A stretch of 32,787 nt of DNA from an uncultured Desulfomonile sp. GTDB lineage: Bacteria > Desulfobacterota > Desulfomonilia > Desulfomonilales > Desulfomonilaceae. How positions within the stretch are numbered: position 1 is the first letter of the stretch; each line of letters opens with the position of its first letter. The stretch is from NCBI GenBank assembly GCA_903952205.1, contig CAJBEZ010000113.1, forward strand, positions 1 to 32,787, given 5' to 3'. The notes under the pieces are model-generated. The model worked only from the letters and a program-made list of their open reading frames with translations, made no database searches and was not told where the DNA came from. Shown in pieces: positions 15,344 to 24,157 of the stretch. Position numbers and translations under genes: made by a program.

Positions 15344-17515
15344 CTAAGACGGCAAGGTTAAGGCCAGCAACGCTCTCAGCATCTCGTAGGCCGGGGCGGA
15401 AACCGATGTGAAACGAATGAGCGCTTCGGCGCCACTGTCTAGCGCAGTCACGGAAAGTACCTTCCCGTAGATTTCGGCGTTTGTTTCTGTTGACTCGCCA
15501 ACCATACAGAGCATCCGAACATCTTCCCACTTCGTTATTTCATCATCGAATATGACCTTTGCCGACATCAGGGATGCGTGAGTCATGACAGCGGTCTTAC
15601 CTGTATCCCTAAGAATCTTCTGATCCATCCCATACACCAGAAGCGTAACTTTTTCCGTGAGTGGGACCATCGTTTCATCCCTGTCCGGCAATCTGGCTTC
15701 GTGAGCCCCTGAAATTCCCCTAACGTCGTAGAGCTTTACCTTGCCGGGAACACCCTTCATCTCGACATCCAGGGCATCACTAATGTCGAGTTTCTGAGCA
15801 ACCAATTCGTACGTGGCCTGGCTAATCAGAACCTGCCCTCCCACAGTAAAGGATTCCAACCGTCCGGTGAAGTTGACCTGAGATCCAACGGCCCCGTACT
15901 TGGCCCGTTTCTCCGATCCGATATTTCCAACGATCACTTCCCCTGTATTGACGGCAATCCCCATCTCAAGATGAGGCAGCCCATCAGCCTCGTTCCGGGC
16001 ATTTATTTCCTGCATGGCAATTTGCATTTTGAGCGCACAGGCTACCGCTAATTCCGGATGATTTTCCAATGTCTCCGGCGCTCCGAAAAAGGCCAGTATG
16101 CCATCCCCGATTATCTCGTCGATTATGCCGTGGTGGTCCAAAATGATTTCGAGCATCTTGCCCAGGTAGCGGTTCAGAAAAGTGATCACATCCTCCGGTT
16201 TCATGCTGGAAGTTAGAGCTGTGAATCCCCTTAGATCAGACATCATCATGGAGATCCTTCTGGTTTCTCCTCCAAGTTTGAGCCCTTCTTTTGATTCAAG
16301 GAGACGCTTTACCACTTCTTGGGTCAAGTAACGTCCAAATGTATCCTTTATACGATCCCGGTCTTTGAGGCCTTCCGTCATAGCGGTAAAAGCCCGTGCT
16401 AGCTGACCTACTTCATCGGTTGACCGTATACTGGTCAGATCAATATTAAGATCTCCCTGGCCTACTCGCACAGCTTCAACAGCCATTTTGCGTAACGGAC
16501 GGCTAATGGACCGCGCTATCAGGATTGCCAGCGCCACGAGCAGAGCAATTCCCAACGCTGCCAGAATCGCTGTCTGATGATGCAGAGATTCAACCTTTGC
16601 AAACATCTCATGTTTGGGCAAAACGGTACCGACTATCCAACCATGTGGCTTGATACGGGTGAAAGCGAGAAAAGAGTCTGTCCCGGTGACTGCGGATCCG
16701 ATGTCTTCAAAGCCCTGGTCTTTAGAGAGCATCGTTTGGGCGATTTCCAGACCCCGGGGATGTTTGTACTGCTCCACAACGTCAAAAATCGACATCCTGC
16801 CGATACGTTCCGGGAATCTACTGGTGATAAGCGCTCCTTTGCCGGAAAGGACCATGCAAAACCCTGATTCGTACACCCCCTGGGAATTGACTCGGTCATT
16901 TAGGGCTGCCAGAGAAATCTCCGCGGTGACTATAGCAACCATTTTCTCAGCAGAACCATCCGGACTTCTTTTGAACATCGGACTCGAATAAGTGGTCATT
17001 ACCACTCTCCCGCCTTCCTTATCGAAGTAGGGATCAGTCCAGACTGACTTTCCGAGTTCCCTGGAAATCCGGAACCAGTCTTTGGCAAAATAGTCATACG
17101 ACATAGTCTCCAGTTGTCTGGACACTATGTCGCCTTCTGACCAAAAGAAATAGGGAGCGTATTTTTCGATCTTGGAGTCGAACTCGAAGGGTAAAAAGGC
17201 CACGGCAATTCCGTGTAATTTCGTAGTATCTCCCACCATCCGCCGAATCCGATTCAAAAGGGTTTGCTCATCCCAATTGAAAACCTCCAGAGAAGAAGTC
17301 AAGTCATCAACGGCCTTGGCCACGATCAAGAACTCCTGCTCTATGTCGTTGCGCAAGGCTGCGGTTAAATTTATTGCGCTGGTTTCCGCTTCCTGGCGAA
17401 TCAAATCACGGGATTTGGTGTAGCTCATTCCCAAAACAAACGCCAAGACGAAGCATGTGCCGCCAAGCACGAGAAGAGTGATCTTAAGCATTATGCTACT
17501 GCGGAGAAATCTCAT
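15344..17515 (-). CDS. Membrane class III adenylate/guanylate cyclase with dCache and HAMP
   Basis: This 723-aa protein starts at ATG 17515 behind AAAGGA. TM1 is at about 10-31, followed by an extracytoplasmic dCache-type sensor (about 35-305, with the YDYFAKDWFR and WTDPYFDKEGGRVVMT signature), TM2 (about 315-335), HAMP (336-390) and a cyclase homology domain (415-595). The metal-binding aspartates are D427 (MSDLRGFT) and D471 (GDGILAFFG). N548 and R552 (VNFTGRLE) fit the transition-state residues. The last 110 residues form an extra domain of no clear family. It should make cAMP (or cGMP) in response to a periplasmic small ligand. Confidence 0.9.
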   Translation of the reverse strand: MRFLRSSIMLKITLLVLGGTCFVLAFVLGMSYTKSRDLIRQEAETSAINLTAALRNDIEQEFLIVAKAVDDLTSSLEVFNWDEQTLLNRIRRMVGDTTKLHGIAVAFLPFEFDSKIEKYAPYFFWSEGDIVSRQLETMSYDYFAKDWFRISRELGKSVWTDPYFDKEGGRVVMTTYSSPMFKRSPDGSAEKMVAIVTAEISLAALNDRVNSQGVYESGFCMVLSGKGALITSRFPERIGRMSIFDVVEQYKHPRGLEIAQTMLSKDQGFEDIGSAVTGTDSFLAFTRIKPHGWIVGTVLPKHEMFAKVESLHHQTAILAALGIALLVALAILIARSISRPLRKMAVEAVRVGQGDLNIDLTSIRSTDEVGQLARAFTAMTEGLKDRDRIKDTFGRYLTQEVVKRLLESKEGLKLGGETRRISMMMSDLRGFTALTSSMKPEDVITFLNRYLGKMLEIILDHHGIIDEIIGDGILAFFGAPETLENHPELAVACALKMQIAMQEINARNEADGLPHLEMGIAVNTGEVIVGNIGSEKRAKYGAVGSQVNFTGRLESFTVGGQVLISQATYELVAQKLDISDALDVEMKGVPGKVKLYDVRGISGAHEARLPDRDETMVPLTEKVTLLVYGMDQKILRDTGKTAVMTHASLMSAKVIFDDEITKWEDVRMLCMVGESTETNAEIYGKVLSVTALDSGAEALIRFTSVSAPAYEMLRALLALTLPS

Positions 17516-17607
17516 GTTGTTATTCCTTTGCGTCAGACTGAAGTATTATCACAATCAATCTCGTTATCAATTCATAAACCATCTGATGTCCCTAGAATAC
17601 CACCAGA

Positions 17608-17937
17608 TTATACAGCATACATTTGGAATACATCCCCTTGAGGGTCGCAGACAATGAAAAAAGGCCAATCCGCCTCATTAGTAGCAGAAGCAAAAGTTTC
17701 AGTCGAGCTTTGCAAAAAGACAAACACCTTAATTTTCTTTTGCGTAAACAATCCTATCTCTCGTTTTAGCTCAGCCATCTCCATCGGACAAACCACCAGG
17801 CAACCTTGGTAGCGCAGGAACACCAACATTAATGGGTTGTTACCAAGTGAAACGGCCTCTGCAAAAACTTTCTCTTCGCTCTGAGAAGGAAGTTGAGGCA
17901 GAAGCCGTTTTATTTGCAAACTTGTAGACTTATGCAA
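17608..17937 (-). CDS. Short thioredoxin-fold, AhpC/TSA-like protein
   Basis: This 109-aa frame starts at TTG 17937, the only in-frame start, without a clear ribosome site, 30 bp after the molybdoenzyme stop. LMLVFLRYQGCLVVCPMEMA resembles the active-site strand and helix of AhpC/TSA-like redoxins, which normally show CxxC or a single Cys; here the spacing is CxxxC. The later IKVFVFLQSSTETFA and WPFFIVCDPQGDVF fit the following strands. It ends about 50 residues earlier than typical relatives, so it may be a truncated redoxin or a degenerate gene. Position suggests co-transcription with the reductase operon. Confidence 0.55.
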   Translation of the reverse strand: MHKSTSLQIKRLLPQLPSQSEEKVFAEAVSLGNNPLMLVFLRYQGCLVVCPMEMAELKREIGLFTQKKIKVFVFLQSSTETFASATNEADWPFFIVCDPQGDVFQMYAV

Positions 17938-17967
17938 ATCCAGTTTAAATGGCCGTTGACTTTAGGA

Positions 17968-20900
17968 CTAAACGGGAACCAGTTTTACGTGAGTGTCATA
18001 GAAACTGACGCTTCCGCCAACAGGATCTAGCATACAAGTGTTTTTAAGCGCCGGATCTATCCACATTGCTGCGTTAGCGTGAATGCCCGTGTCCCTGTTG
18101 GGTTCGCCCTTGATGACAGCGCCGTCAATAGAGAAATCTGCGGCCCCGGTAGCCCAGTGACCAAAACCCAGGGCAAAACTCGTCACACCCGGTCTCATTG
18201 TCTGCGTTAACTGCAATCTGCCAATCATCAACTTTTTTCTCCCAGCCCCGAGATCCCACTCCCCCGATGGATTGGTTGCGCTGACCACTTTCACTTTCTG
18301 GCCGTCTTTCAATCCGAGTCGTATTGCGTCAGTCGGGTTTATCAACACTGCGTTTTCAGGCATTAGAGGATGAAGCCATTGGTTGGTTATCGTCCGGCTT
18401 TTTGTATGCACGATTGATCTGTGAGTTATAAGCGCCAAGTCGTAACCTTTCCTCAAATCATCCGGCTCCTTCCCATGATAATCCATGATGGGAATGTAGT
18501 TTGCGTAGCCCTTATTTTTCTTGCCTGTTCCGGAGTGAATCGTGGAAGCTGTCTTCTCCTGATACAAGTTCAGGAGTTTTCCATAAGGATGCGCCAGTCT
18601 GTCTCCTTTGTAAGCTTTGTCGTGATCTTCGAAACGACCGCCACGATTCAAAACATAGACTACCTTTGGCCAGACTTTCTCCCCTGCTATTTTCTTCCAC
18701 CTATCGACGTCGAAAACGGTCTTTGGCAAGTTCCTACGAGCCTCCAGGAACACGTCGATTTCCTTCTCATCCGCATCGGGGACTGAGTCCGATCCGTCAG
18801 GTTTCTCACCAAAGGCCAGATTGGCCACAGCCCGAATGTAAAAGTCATCAAAATGCTTCAGATCCATACCAGGGCCGAACGCATCCGCCCCGAATCCCGG
18901 AAGTTTCAGATTTTCGGCGAGGGCAAAAAGCATGCTTTCAAAACTAATAGGCATCTCAGCCTCAAAAGCCTTGCAGGTCTGGGGGATAGGCGCCATTGCA
19001 GGCTGCCTCACGGGCTGTACCTTGCAAGTCATGCTTGGGTGACTGCCCTGGAATTCCCATCGTTCGAGATAGGATAAATCGGGGAATATGTAGTCCGAAT
19101 ACATTGACGTAGTTCCGATCAGGATGTCGCTGGTAATGAAAAGAGGAACCTTTTCAAGATCACAAAGGATCTTGATATTTGTCTGCCCGGCAGGCAACGA
19201 ATATGTTGGAGCGCCCATATACAGGAACAGGGCTTTTACAGGATAAGGATATGCGTCTCCTATCGATGGAATAATCTCTTCATAAATGTCGCTACTGAGC
19301 GGGTACCAATTGCGTTTAGCAGGATAGCCTTCGAAAATCGTTGTCTTTTCATAATCCAGGCCGTGTCGGATCGAGCTAATTCCAAATGGCCCCATCTTGC
19401 CTGGCTGAGCCTTCAAGTCGTAAAGTTTACCCTTGCCCATTGTGTCGTATGTAGTAGCCTTACTCATTCCACCCTTGGCGTCAAAATTGCCGAGGAGCAT
19501 GTTTATTGTCATCCAGCTCAATACGTTGTAAAAGCCATTTGTGTGTTGAGCCGGTCCTCGATGTATATCCACGGCCGCTTTTTTTCCATGGCTGGTGAGT
19601 TCTCGCGCCACATCAATCATGTCGGACTCTTTTACTCCGGCAATGTCTCCCCACTCCTTGAATGATTTTTGTTTAACGTTGTCCAAAAGTATCTGCAGAC
19701 CTGACTTCACTTGTGTTCCATCAGGCAATTTTGCATCCACGAACAGGTCAGCGAACACTGGAGTCTTAGTGTCGTTCGGATCAACCACAGTAGGAGTTCC
19801 CTGAACCATGGCCACAAGGAATTTTTCCTGATAATCCTTACCATCCTTTGTCTTGCGAGTCTCGGGCGAAGCCAATCCAACGTCTGCCGCTCTAACAAAA
19901 TTTCCTGGCTTGCCATCTTTGATTTGAACGAGCCAGGTTGTGTTTGTCCAACTAGTCTCACCGTTGGCCGTCGCTGCAGCTTTATTGGCATTGGAGAGAA
20001 ACTTCTCATCGTAACGCTTGTTTTCCAAGATCCAGCGAATCATGCCTGAAGCAAGAGCCGCGTCTGCGCCAGGCTTGATCGGCAGCCATTTCCAGGCTTT
20101 GGACGCCAATTTGCTGAACCTTGGATCGGCGACGGCGATTTTGGTGAAGCCGCTGACGAGATTGCCGGTCAATCTTACAGTTCTGTTAGGAGGACCATAG
20201 TTACCTTCAAAAAGATTCGCTCCTACGAAAAACACAAACTTGCTGTTTTCCGTGTCGGCCTGCCAATAGAATTTGTTGCCGTCGGTGAACTTACCGTCAA
20301 CGTATTGTTCACTTATCGCCTTACATGTAAAATAAAGCGAACCCTGACAAACGGTAGTGTGCCCATGAGCGTTAGTGGTTCCAAGACCGTCGGCAAATCT
20401 TTTGTACAGATCGCTCCTACCCCCCTTCAGCCGTCCCCATGCCACTACTATCTGATTGTTTTTCGGACCAAAGTCGGGGTGATTTGGATCGATTAGCTTA
20501 TCTAAATCAGCGGAGTGCTTGTGTTTGAACTCTTCGACAAGAGCCTTCTTTTTCTCCTTGTCCTTCTCATCAAGGATAGCCTTGACATCAGTGGCCATAG
20601 CCTTGGCCACTTTCGCGTCCTTTAGAACAGCTATCTTTGATAATCCTTCGACCTCTCTGTTCTGTTCGCCGGGAACATTAGCGAATAGCTTGCCACCTTC
20701 AGCGATTTCCTTTATCGCTTGATCGAAGGAGATCACTGTCCACTTGTTTTCCCCACGTTTACCAGCCCTCTTTAACACTTTTCTGATCCTGTAGGGATCA
20801 TAGGCGGTTTGAAGGCCGGCCTGCCCTTTGGGACAAATTGCTCCGTCAATGGCGGCGGCGGTTTCCACATTTGTTTTGAATGGTATCTGCGGGAGCAAGG

Positions 20901-21192
20901 TCCACGGGTTGTAGGGATTGCCGTCGATCTTGACTATTATTCCATCCTGCAACTTGGCGGATATCCCACAGCCGGTGTTGCATTGGAGGCAAGCAGTGTG
21001 AATTGTGTTCGACGGTTTAGAAAGCTCATAAGGCGCATCGGCGCGATCATTATTCATAATTGCAGAGTCCCGTTTATCCGGAGCGGCAGCGGCCTCGGTT
21101 CCGGCAAGGGCTATCCCGGCGCCCAATAGAGCGCCACCAGCCAGGAATCCTCTACGGGACGAATGCTTTTTGTTGTTATGGTAGTTCATCAT
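17968..21192 (-). CDS. Tat-exported molybdopterin oxidoreductase catalytic subunit (TtrA/SrdA-like)
   Basis: About 1074 aa from ATG 21192 (GTGAGG just upstream, 18 bp after the NrfD stop); the longer frame to 21453 overlaps the NrfD gene and is not used. The signal is SSRRGFLAGG (R13, R14) followed by an Ala/Gly-rich stretch. C68, C71 and C75 (CLQCNTGC) plus C120 (ICPKGQ) form the [4Fe-4S] site. HGHTTVCQGS places C282 as the probable Mo-ligand cysteine. A charged insertion (about 190-235, DEKDKEKKK) precedes it. The C-terminal dinucleotide-binding part includes THRSIVHTKSRTITNQWLHP. Size, CLQCNTGC and gene order B-C-A fit tetrathionate/selenate-type reductases better than ArrA (about 850 aa) or polysulfide reductase. 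The exact oxyanion cannot be read from sequence. It acts in the periplasm. Confidence 0.88.
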   Translation of the reverse strand: MMNYHNNKKHSSRRGFLAGGALLGAGIALAGTEAAAAPDKRDSAIMNNDRADAPYELSKPSNTIHTACLQCNTGCGISAKLQDGIIVKIDGNPYNPWTLLPQIPFKTNVETAAAIDGAICPKGQAGLQTAYDPYRIRKVLKRAGKRGENKWTVISFDQAIKEIAEGGKLFANVPGEQNREVEGLSKIAVLKDAKVAKAMATDVKAILDEKDKEKKKALVEEFKHKHSADLDKLIDPNHPDFGPKNNQIVVAWGRLKGGRSDLYKRFADGLGTTNAHGHTTVCQGSLYFTCKAISEQYVDGKFTDGNKFYWQADTENSKFVFFVGANLFEGNYGPPNRTVRLTGNLVSGFTKIAVADPRFSKLASKAWKWLPIKPGADAALASGMIRWILENKRYDEKFLSNANKAAATANGETSWTNTTWLVQIKDGKPGNFVRAADVGLASPETRKTKDGKDYQEKFLVAMVQGTPTVVDPNDTKTPVFADLFVDAKLPDGTQVKSGLQILLDNVKQKSFKEWGDIAGVKESDMIDVARELTSHGKKAAVDIHRGPAQHTNGFYNVLSWMTINMLLGNFDAKGGMSKATTYDTMGKGKLYDLKAQPGKMGPFGISSIRHGLDYEKTTIFEGYPAKRNWYPLSSDIYEEIIPSIGDAYPYPVKALFLYMGAPTYSLPAGQTNIKILCDLEKVPLFITSDILIGTTSMYSDYIFPDLSYLERWEFQGSHPSMTCKVQPVRQPAMAPIPQTCKAFEAEMPISFESMLFALAENLKLPGFGADAFGPGMDLKHFDDFYIRAVANLAFGEKPDGSDSVPDADEKEIDVFLEARRNLPKTVFDVDRWKKIAGEKVWPKVVYVLNRGGRFEDHDKAYKGDRLAHPYGKLLNLYQEKTASTIHSGTGKKNKGYANYIPIMDYHGKEPDDLRKGYDLALITHRSIVHTKSRTITNQWLHPLMPENAVLINPTDAIRLGLKDGQKVKVVSATNPSGEWDLGAGRKKLMIGRLQLTQTMRPGVTSFALGFGHWATGAADFSIDGAVIKGEPNRDTGIHANAAMWIDPALKNTCMLDPVGGSVSFYDTHVKLVPV

Positions 21193-21209
21193 AAACCTCA
21201 CATGTCTTC

Positions 21210-22394
21210 TTAATATCTGGATTCTACGAGTTGATTCAATTTTGCGCCGATGTAGAAAATGGTCATTGCAACTGATATCATCAGTAAGGCCACAAGATAC
21301 TCCATAGCCGTTATGTGGTAGCTGTATGACAGCCTTGGGTCTTGAAAAGCCTCGGCCAGTCCCGGAATCTGGCCAACCACCTGCCCCGGCACCAGGATGC
21401 AAAGACGTGCGGCGCCAAACCCAACGATTGAAAGTAATGACCCCAAAAACCATGCGCCTCTACTTCTTGAAGCTAAAAGAATTAACGGAGCTACTACACC
21501 TACACCAAGGTGTAAGACCCAAAAAACCATCCAATATCCGCCGAAGAGCAGATATTCGGTGTTGGGAGAGTACACTCCCGGATTCCAAAAAGTGATTGAA
21601 AACTCGGCGAACTCAAAGACCACGTATACGATGAGACCTATCAAGATTGTCGCCCTTAACACTCGGAACGCCGAATCCAGATAAGCTTTGTCAGCCCTGG
21701 AAGATGACTTTGGCGCAGTGGCAGCCCGAACAAACAGGAGCGAGCCTGCTCCGAGGGTAATTGCGGAAACGAAAAACAGCATCGACAATAGGGGGCTTCT
21801 CCAGAATTCATTAGTGCGAACAGCCTCGAAAAAAACCCCGCTTTGACTCGGGAACACTATCGAAAAAAACATCCCTAGCGTTAGCAGCGGTTTCAGCCAT
21901 GAGGTCTTTTGTTTGAAACTCAAAAACCAGCAAAGAACGGCTACGACCATAAATATGTTGTACATCCAGGCGTTGAAAGCCATCATACTTGTGAAGGACG
22001 GGTGAACAATAATATTCATCAGCCTGTCCATACGCCCCAGATCCAACCAAACGCCCAGGAACGCCGGTAAGATAGCCGCTAAACTCAACACTATCGCGCA
22101 CCTTAAGTCCGAAGATTTGGAGAACCCCTCAACTCCGAATAAGTAGCCAAGGCCACCAAGAATGAATGAACCTCCCGAGATCCCGACTCCAAGAAAATAC
22201 ACGCCTATCCATAGGCCCCACGGCACATAGGATCCGTAACCGGCGGCGTTATGACCGTGAGTCATTCTAAGAACTACACCAACAATGCCTGCGATAAGAA
22301 AAAAAATCCAAACGAGCCACAGAATTGGGGTCCATTGATTGCCGAGCCCAGATCCACCCTGAATCTTGTCGGAGGAGTAATCTTGCTTCGTCAT
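21210..22394 (-). CDS. NrfD/PsrC-type quinol-oxidising membrane subunit
   Basis: About 394 aa from ATG 22394, which has GGGAGGA seven bases upstream; the longer frame to 22448 overlaps the FeS-subunit gene. It has eight to ten membrane helices, starting WTPILWLVWIFFLIAGIVG, and the SYVPWGLWIGVYFLG, LDLGRMDR and HPSFTSMMAFNAW motifs of the NrfD family. These subunits take electrons from menaquinol and pass them to the FeS subunit. It lies between the B and A genes with gaps of 17 bp on either side, so the three form one operon. Confidence 0.92.
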   Translation of the reverse strand: MTKQDYSSDKIQGGSGLGNQWTPILWLVWIFFLIAGIVGVVLRMTHGHNAAGYGSYVPWGLWIGVYFLGVGISGGSFILGGLGYLFGVEGFSKSSDLRCAIVLSLAAILPAFLGVWLDLGRMDRLMNIIVHPSFTSMMAFNAWMYNIFMVVAVLCWFLSFKQKTSWLKPLLTLGMFFSIVFPSQSGVFFEAVRTNEFWRSPLLSMLFFVSAITLGAGSLLFVRAATAPKSSSRADKAYLDSAFRVLRATILIGLIVYVVFEFAEFSITFWNPGVYSPNTEYLLFGGYWMVFWVLHLGVGVVAPLILLASRSRGAWFLGSLLSIVGFGAARLCILVPGQVVGQIPGLAEAFQDPRLSYSYHITAMEYLVALLMISVAMTIFYIGAKLNQLVESRY

Positions 22395-22411
22395 GGAATA
22401 TCCTCCCTTTC

Positions 22412-23338
22412 TTAAACGATGTAGTAGCACTTGGGCTTGTTGTCCCAATGTGGTAAAAGAGTCTGAACGTTGTTCCTGGTCACCAATTCAACAACCATGC
22501 TGTCCTGGTCATTAGAATCCCCAAAATATGTCGCCCTGCCTATACAGGTTGTTACGCAAATCGGCAATAACCCGTTTTCGAGTCGATGCAAGCAGAAATG
22601 GCACTTTCTTGCGTTTCCTACCGGCGAGCCATGATCTTTTCGATTCCAGGACTTGCCATATTCGTTACTGGGCAAACCTTCCCAGGGAGCTGGCGCCCCG
22701 GATATCGGCCTATCCTTTCCTTCCGGGGCCCCTTGCGCCTCGTTTGAAGTGTAGTTTCTACCAAAGTCGCTTGTTCTTGCGCCGTAAGGACATGCGTTGA
22801 GACAATATCGACACCCGATGCACTTGTCATAATCTATTACAACAACTCCGTCAGGTCGCTTCCATGTGGCCTTGACCGGACAAACCGGAACACAGGACGG
22901 GTTTTCACAGTGCATGCAAGGTCTGGGAAGGAAATGAAGCTGTACATTAGGAAACTCTCCAGTTTCTCGCTGAATGACCGGTCTGTAGACGACCCCGGGA
23001 GGCAGTTTATTCTCAGCTACGCAACCTATCGTACAGGCCTGGCATCCAACGCATTTCCGAAGATCGATCACCATTATCCATCTACGCTTTTCGACAGGTT
23101 TTGACATGGCCGTGGCCAATTCCCGTTGCATTCTGATGTGATCATCTTCGTTGTGTTGAGGTTTAAGGTCTTTTAAGGCCATAAGATTCCTTACGGTCTT
23201 TTCACCGGTAGGATCCTTTGAGGGGGTCGCCATACGATCCTTCACAATCACGGCGCCGGCCGCCACAGCCCCAGCGCCTATGAGGCCTCCGGCGAGAATA
23301 AATTCCCGTCGTTCCATGATTTCGCTTACCTTCTTCAT
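22412..23338 (-). CDS. Tat-exported four-cluster ferredoxin-like FeS subunit
   Basis: About 308 aa from ATG 23338 with AAGGAG eight bases upstream. A twin-Arg signal ([20 protein letters not shown]) leads to a periplasmic protein. Sixteen cluster-binding cysteines are arranged as in PsrB/TtrB/Nrf[36 protein letters not shown] and [11 protein letters not shown]...CVTTC. These hold four [4Fe-4S] clusters carrying electrons from the NrfD subunit to the molybdopterin subunit. A Tat signal on both A and B subunits means both carry an export signal. It is preceded by the receiver gene (65 bp gap) and followed by the NrfD gene. Confidence 0.93.
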   Translation of the reverse strand: MKKVSEIMERREFILAGGLIGAGAVAAGAVIVKDRMATPSKDPTGEKTVRNLMALKDLKPQHNEDDHIRMQRELATAMSKPVEKRRWIMVIDLRKCVGCQACTIGCVAENKLPPGVVYRPVIQRETGEFPNVQLHFLPRPCMHCENPSCVPVCPVKATWKRPDGVVVIDYDKCIGCRYCLNACPYGARTSDFGRNYTSNEAQGAPEGKDRPISGAPAPWEGLPSNEYGKSWNRKDHGSPVGNARKCHFCLHRLENGLLPICVTTCIGRATYFGDSNDQDSMVVELVTRNNVQTLLPHWDNKPKCYYIV

Positions 23339-23403
23339 CCCTATCTCCTTATAATTGTCGCGGTGATCCGATCTAGCTCCAACGGTCAATCAGCGATATC
23401 GAA

Positions 23404-23811
23404 CTACACATCAAAGCTACTTTCCTTTAATGCTGTAATCATCGGGTTTGTATTAGCCTCTGTTATGCTGTTAAGCCAGTAGACAAGCTCATCGGCGTTC
23501 AATGGCTTGCCCAAACATGCGCAAACATCTTCTTTCAATGATTCTTTAAGCTCCGGATGGTAGGTTCGGCTTGAGAATGCTACGATCTGCACCCCCTTGT
23601 GACTTCGACGAAAATCGCGAATCTGCCGATTCGTAATCTCTTTTCCGTCAAGATCGATGAGTAAGACACTTGACCAAGTCCGATCCAATTTCTGAGTTGC
23701 ATCTTCAATTGACTCACAACTCTCGATTTCATAACCACCTTCATCCAAAATCGATTTTATCTCATCACTCAGGTAGATTTCAGAGCCGACAAAAATTAGC
23801 TTGGATGCCAT
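23404..23811 (-). CDS. Stand-alone receiver-like protein, acidic pocket degenerate
   Basis: About 135 aa from ATG 23811 (AAGAGG upstream). The longer frame to 23868 is rejected because the -24/-12 promoter lies inside it. The fold follows a response-regulator receiver: strand KLIFVGSE, helix, VLLIDLDGKE with the phospho-acceptor-position Asp, VQIVAFSSRT, and CLGKPLNADEL with the conserved Lys-Pro. The usual acidic pair after strand 1 (DD) is replaced by GSE, so phosphorylation may be weak or lost. It has no output domain. As first gene of the reductase operon it may act as a feedback partner of the regulator; this is inference. No histidine kinase is in the window. Confidence 0.75.
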   Translation of the reverse strand: MASKLIFVGSEIYLSDEIKSILDEGGYEIESCESIEDATQKLDRTWSSVLLIDLDGKEITNRQIRDFRRSHKGVQIVAFSSRTYHPELKESLKEDVCACLGKPLNADELVYWLNSITEANTNPMITALKESSFDV

Positions 23812-23846
23812 GGAAACAGGCCTCTTGAAAAGTATGCCAATCGACT

Positions 23847-23862
23847 TACAAAACCTGTGCCA
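23847..23862 (-). promoter_or_regulatory. Sigma54 (-24/-12) promoter of the reductase operon
   Basis: On the minus strand the sequence is TGGCACAGGTTTTGTA. It matches the consensus TGGCACG-N4-TTGCW except for A in place of G at position 7 and T in place of C in the -12 element. The GG-N10-GT spacing is correct. The predicted start is at about 23835, about 25 bases before the receiver gene's ATG 23811, with its ribosome site in between. A sigma54 activator gene lies directly upstream. Confidence 0.72.
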
Positions 23863-23965
23863 TTTCAAATATGTGCTCTGTGATTCGCACTAAGCCTTGG
23901 AGCCTACTTCTGAGCAACCTGTGTAATAGATCTTGTTACGCACCAACTGGAGGGAAATCTGCAGA

Positions 23966-23982
23966 GCGCCAAGGTTTGGCGC
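23966..23982. promoter_or_regulatory. Perfect palindrome, candidate activator binding site
   Basis: GCGCCAA-GGT-TTGGCGC is a perfect 7-bp inverted repeat with a 3-bp spacer. It lies about 130-145 bp upstream of the predicted sigma54 start, the usual distance for an enhancer site. It is not followed by a T-run in either direction, so it is not a terminator. A further weaker dyad, GTGTAAT...GTTACGCAC, covers about 23921-23943. Confidence 0.5.
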
Positions 23983-24157
23983 AAAAATAAAATAGCAGGT
24001 TAACCGTGTCTCATTTTTGGGCGCCATTATGATATTTAAAGACAATATAGCGTCAGATCAATATGTTATATGTGTCCACAAACAAGACGCGTCAGCATGT
24101 TCAGGTACACTTACACGCCCTGTCTAAAGCAAATATGCTGATTTAATTAATGATGAA

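Noticed and set aside
21193-21453. N-terminal extension of the molybdopterin subunit (87 extra residues)
   Set aside because: It overlaps the NrfD coding sequence, lacks a ribosome site, and would bury the twin-Arg signal; ATG 21192 has GAGG and a proper signal.
22599-22612. TGGCACTTTCTTGC as a forward sigma54 promoter
   Set aside because: Spacing is one base short and it lies inside the FeS-subunit gene pointing against it.
23966-23982. Palindrome as a rho-independent terminator
   Set aside because: Neither direction has a T-run after the stem.
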